From the NCBI RefSeq assembly GCF_904849725.1, contig NW_025422613.1:16572-80571 (forward strand): 64,000 nucleotides of DNA, in the 5' to 3' direction. Below are positions 60,763-64,000 of the stretch, one piece after another (position 1 is the stretch's first letter; the number at the start of each line of letters is the position of its first letter). The translations under genes and the position numbers were made by a program. Source of the DNA: Hordeum vulgare subsp. vulgare (Eukaryota > Streptophyta > Magnoliopsida > Poales > Poaceae). Below the pieces are notes generated by a model, which was not told where the DNA came from, made no database searches, and saw nothing but the letters and a program-made list of their open reading frames with translations.

Positions 60763-63700
60763 ATTAGCTCCAAAATGACATATACTTAGCTAATTATCCT
60801 CGAAATGACATAATAAGGCTAACTTAGATCCAAGATGACCTATTCCCCCCTAACTTAGGTATTAAATGGCATATAATTAGCTTAGCTAGATCTAAAATGG
60901 CTTAATAAGCATAGTTTGCCCCAGAATGACCTATTTTACCCAAGTTAGCTCCGAAATGACCTATTTTACCCAAGTTAGCTCCGAAATGAGCTATAGTTAG
61001 CTAGGCTTCCACCTAAATGACATAATTAGCTTAGTTAGCTCCAAAATGGTCTATTTAAGAAAACATGACCTATACTTAGCTATTTATCCTCGAACTGACA
61101 TAATTAGCTCCAAAAATGCATTCTTAGCTAATTATCCTCCAAAATGACCTATTTAACCCAAGTTAGCTCCGAAACGACATATAGTTAGCTAGGCTTCCAC
61201 CTAAATGACATAATTAGCTTGATTAGCTCTAAAATGACCTATTTAATAATAAATGACCTATAGTTCGCTAAGTTCTCTCCTAAATGACATAATAAGGCTA
61301 ACTTAGCTCCAAGATGACATATTCCCCCTAACTTAGGTATTAAATGGCCTATAATTAGATTAGCTAGATCCAAAATGGCGTAATAAGCATAGTATTCTCC
61401 GGAATGACCTATTTTACCCAAGTTAGCTCCGAATGACCTATAGTTAGCTAGGCTTCCACCTAAATGACATAATTAGCTTAGTTAGCTCCAAAATGATCTA
61501 TTTAATAAAACATGACCTATACTTAGCTAATGATCCTCGAAATCACATAATTAGCTCCAAAATGACATATACTTAGCTAATTATCATCGAAATGACATAA
61601 TATGGCTAACTTAGCTCCAAGATGACCTATTCCCCTAACTTAGGTATTAAATGGCCTATAATTAGGTTAGCTAGATCCGAAATGTCTTAATAAGTATAGT
61701 TTGCTCTGGAATGACTTATTTTACTCAAGTTAGCTCCAAAATGACCTATAGTTAGCTAGGCTTCCACCTAAATGTCATAATTAGCTTAGTTAGCTTCAAA
61801 ATGGTCTATTTAATAAAACATGACCTATATTTAGATAATTATCCTCGAAATGACATAATTAGCTCCAACATGACATATACTTAGCTAATTATCCTCGAAA
61901 TGACATAATAAGGCTAACTTAGCTCCAAGATGACCTATTCCCCCTAACTTAGGTATTAAATGGCCTAAAATTAGCTTAGCTAGATACAAAATGGCTTAAT
62001 AAGCATAGTTTGCTCCGGAATGACCTATTTTACCCAAGTTAGCTCCGAAATGACCTATAGTTAGCTAGGCTTCCACCTAAATGACATAATTAGCTTAGTT
62101 AGCTCCAAAATGGTCTACTTAATAAAACATGACCTATACTTCGCTAATTATCCTCGAAATGACATAATTAGCTCCAAAATGACATATACTTAGCTAATTA
62201 TCCTCGAAATGACATAATAAGGCTAACTTAGCTCCAAGATGACCTATTCCCCCTAACTTAGGTATTAAATGGCATATAATTAGCTTAGCTAGATCCAAAA
62301 TGGCTTAATAAGCATATTTGCTTCGGAATGACCTATTTCACCCAAGTTAGCTCCGAAATGACGTATATTTAGTTAGGCTTCCACCTGAATGATATAATTA
62401 GCTTAGTTAGCTCCAAAATGGTCTATTTAATAAAACATGACCTATACTTAGCTATTTATCCTCGAACTGACATAATTAGCTCCAAAAATGCATTCTTAGC
62501 TAATTATGCTCCAAAATGACATATTTAACCCAAGTTAGCTCCGAAATGAGATATAGTTAGCTAGGCTTCCACCTAAATGTCATAATTAGCTTAGTTAGCT
62601 CAAAAATGACCTATTTAATAATAAATGACCTGTAGTTAGCTAAGTTGTGTCCTAAATAACATAATAAGCTAACTTATCTACAAGATGACCTATTCCCCCT
62701 AACTTAGGTATTAATTGGCCTATAATTAGCTTAGCCAGATCCAAAATAGCTCAATAAGCATAGTTTGCTCCGGAATGACCTATTTTTACCCAAGTTAGCT
62801 CCGAAATGACCTATAGTTAGCTAGGCTTCCACCTAAATGACATAATTAGCTTAGTTAGCTCCAAAATTGTATATTTAATAAAACATGACCTATACTTAGC
62901 TAATTATCCTCGATATGACATAATTAGCTCCAAAATGACATATATTTAGCTAATTATCATCGAAATGGCATAATAAGGCTAACTTTGCTCCAAGATGACC
63001 TATTCCCCCTAACTTAGGTATTAAATGGCCTATAATTAGGTTAGCTAGATCCAAAATGGCTTAATAAGCATAGTTTGCTCCGAATGACATATTTTACCAA
63101 AGTTAGCTCCGAAATGACCTATAGTTAGCTAGGCTTCCACCTAAATGACATAATTAGCTTAGTTAGCTCCAAAATGGTCTATTTAATAAAACATGACCTA
63201 TACTTAGATAATTATCCTCGAAATGACGTAATTAGCTCCAAAATGACATATACTTAGCTAATTATCATTGAAATGACATAATAAAGCTAACTTAGCTCCA
63301 AGATGACCTATTCCCCCTAATTTAGGTATTAAATGGGCTATAATTAGCTTAGCTAGATCCAAAATGGCTTAATAAGCATAGTTTGCTCCGGAATGACCTA
63401 TTTTACCGAAGTTAGCTCGAAATGACCTATAGTTAGCTAGGCTTCCACCTAAATGACATAATTAGCTTAGTTAGCTCCAAAATTGTCTATTCAATAAAAC
63501 ATGACCTATACTTAGCTAATTATCCTCGAAATGACATAATTAGCTCCAAAATGACATATACTTAGATAATTATCATCGAAATGACATAATAAGGCTAACT
63601 TAGCTCCAAGATGACCTATTCCCCCTAACTTACGTATTAAATGGCATATAATTAGGTTAGCTAGATCCAAAATGGCTTAATAAGCATAGTTTGCTCCGGA

Positions 63701-64000
63701 ATGACCTATTTTATCAAAGTTAGCTCCGAAATGACCTATAGTTAGCTAGGCTTCCACCTATATGACATAATTAGCTTAGTTAGCTCCAAAATGGTCTATT
63801 TCATAAAACATGACCTACACTTAGATAATTATCCTCGAAATGACATAATTAGCTCTAAAATGACATATACTTAGCTAATTATCCTCGAAATGACATAATA
63901 AGGCTAACTTAGATCCAAGATGACCTATTCCCCCTAACTTAGGTATTAAATGGCATATAATTAGCTTAGCTAGATCCAAAATGGCTTAATAAGCATATTT
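60763..64000. repeat. Rearranged, more divergent satellite right of the higher-order domain
   Basis: Ruler spacings about 478, 309, 308, 308, 446, 309, 309, 308, 309. Segments of the higher-order unit occur out of order (the ATGGGCTATAATTAG monomer at about 63340, then the TTACGTATT/AGGTTAG monomer at about 63630), with more private single-base changes. The undeleted form of the 248 bp monomer occurs twice (about 60763 and 63840), suggesting that it is ancestral. The array continues past the window. Confidence 0.85.

Larger units (their letters stand above)
36216..64000. repeat. Satellite array with about 30 bp, about 308 bp and 3479 bp periods
   Basis: 27.8 kb of uninterrupted head-to-tail tandem repeats that runs off the window. 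Each monomer contains CCTATTCCCCCTAACTTAGG once, and I used it as a ruler: spacings are mostly 307-310 bp, with classes near 248, 447 and 477. Within a monomer a core of the form AAATGACCTA or AAATGGC recurs about 11 times at 20-32 bp, most often 30-31 bp, usually preceded by TTAGCTCC. Length classes differ from 308 by losing 60 bp, gaining 139, and gaining a further 30. The array is AT-rich and full of stops (TTAGCTAA, TAG); the single frame over 60 codons (61239-61421, minus) is satellite. I do not recognise it as a named satellite. Confidence 0.97.

Noticed and set aside
61239..61421. 60-codon minus-strand frame in the satellite
   Set aside because: Made entirely of satellite sub-repeats; a chance loss of stops in one monomer.
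36216..64000. Regularly spaced repeats that might suggest a CRISPR array
   Set aside because: The repeats are contiguous and graded in similarity, with no unique spacers and no cas genes, in an obviously eukaryotic context. This is a satellite.
36216..64000. Possibility that the array is telomeric repeat, rDNA spacer or a CACTA-type internal array
   Set aside because: No TTTAGGG tracts, no rRNA sequence, and no transposon termini or transposase are seen in the window. A CACTA origin cannot be excluded without flanking sequence.

Overview
The window is plant nuclear DNA, most likely from a large-genome grass (Triticeae-like). The basis is nested LTR retrotransposons of two grass-typical kinds (Tekay/Del-like chromoviruses with about 4 kb LTRs, and a 13.7 kb SIRE/Maximus-like copia element carrying an env-like gene), followed by a long tandem satellite. 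I see no host protein-coding gene, tRNA or rRNA gene. The species and family names are inferences from memory of these lineages, not from a search.

Region 1 (1-22506, + strand) is a pile of three related Ty3/gypsy chromovirus copies. Copy 1 (1-10114) has a partial 5' LTR, a primer-binding site, an intact 262-codon accessory frame upstream of gag, and a gag-pol frame broken by five in-frame stops and one frameshift. Its 3' LTR is cut at 10114/10115, exactly where the LTR of copy 2 (10115-14310) begins. Copy 2 has a leader that starts like copy 1 but continues into about 1.6 kb of unrecognised sequence, then a 375 bp piece of its own LTR. That piece is fused at 16410/16411 to the RNase H-integrase-chromodomain part of copy 3, whose 3' LTR (18348-22506) is a different LTR family.

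Region 2 (22507-36215, - strand) is a copia element reading right to left: 5' LTR, PBS, gag, PR-INT-RT-RNase H, a promoter-like spacer, an env-like frame, polypurine tract, 3' LTR. The outer end of its 3' LTR is missing and copy 3's LTR terminus abuts it, so copy 3 probably inserted into it. I count about 12 differences over the 1123 bp shared by the two LTRs (about 1%, roughly 0.4 million years at the usual grass rate), yet gag, pol and the env-like frame each carry inactivating changes, several of them C-to-T type.

Region 3 (36216-64000) is one uninterrupted head-to-tail satellite array and is the most striking part. It has three nested periods: a sub-repeat of about 30 bp carrying an AAATGAC-like core, a monomer of about 308 bp (with length variants near 248, 447 and 477 bp), and a higher-order repeat of 3479 bp. 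A diagnostic variant recurs at 37204, 40683, 44162, 47641 and 51120 (spacing exactly 3479 each time), then at 54601 (3481) and 57633 (3032, one block of about 447 bp lost). The copia element inserted directly into this satellite.

The best candidates for something not well described are the 3479 bp higher-order satellite, the accessory frame of the gypsy element with a dsRNA-binding-domain-like layout preceded by a splice-acceptor-like site, and a promoter-like segment in front of the env-like gene of the copia element.
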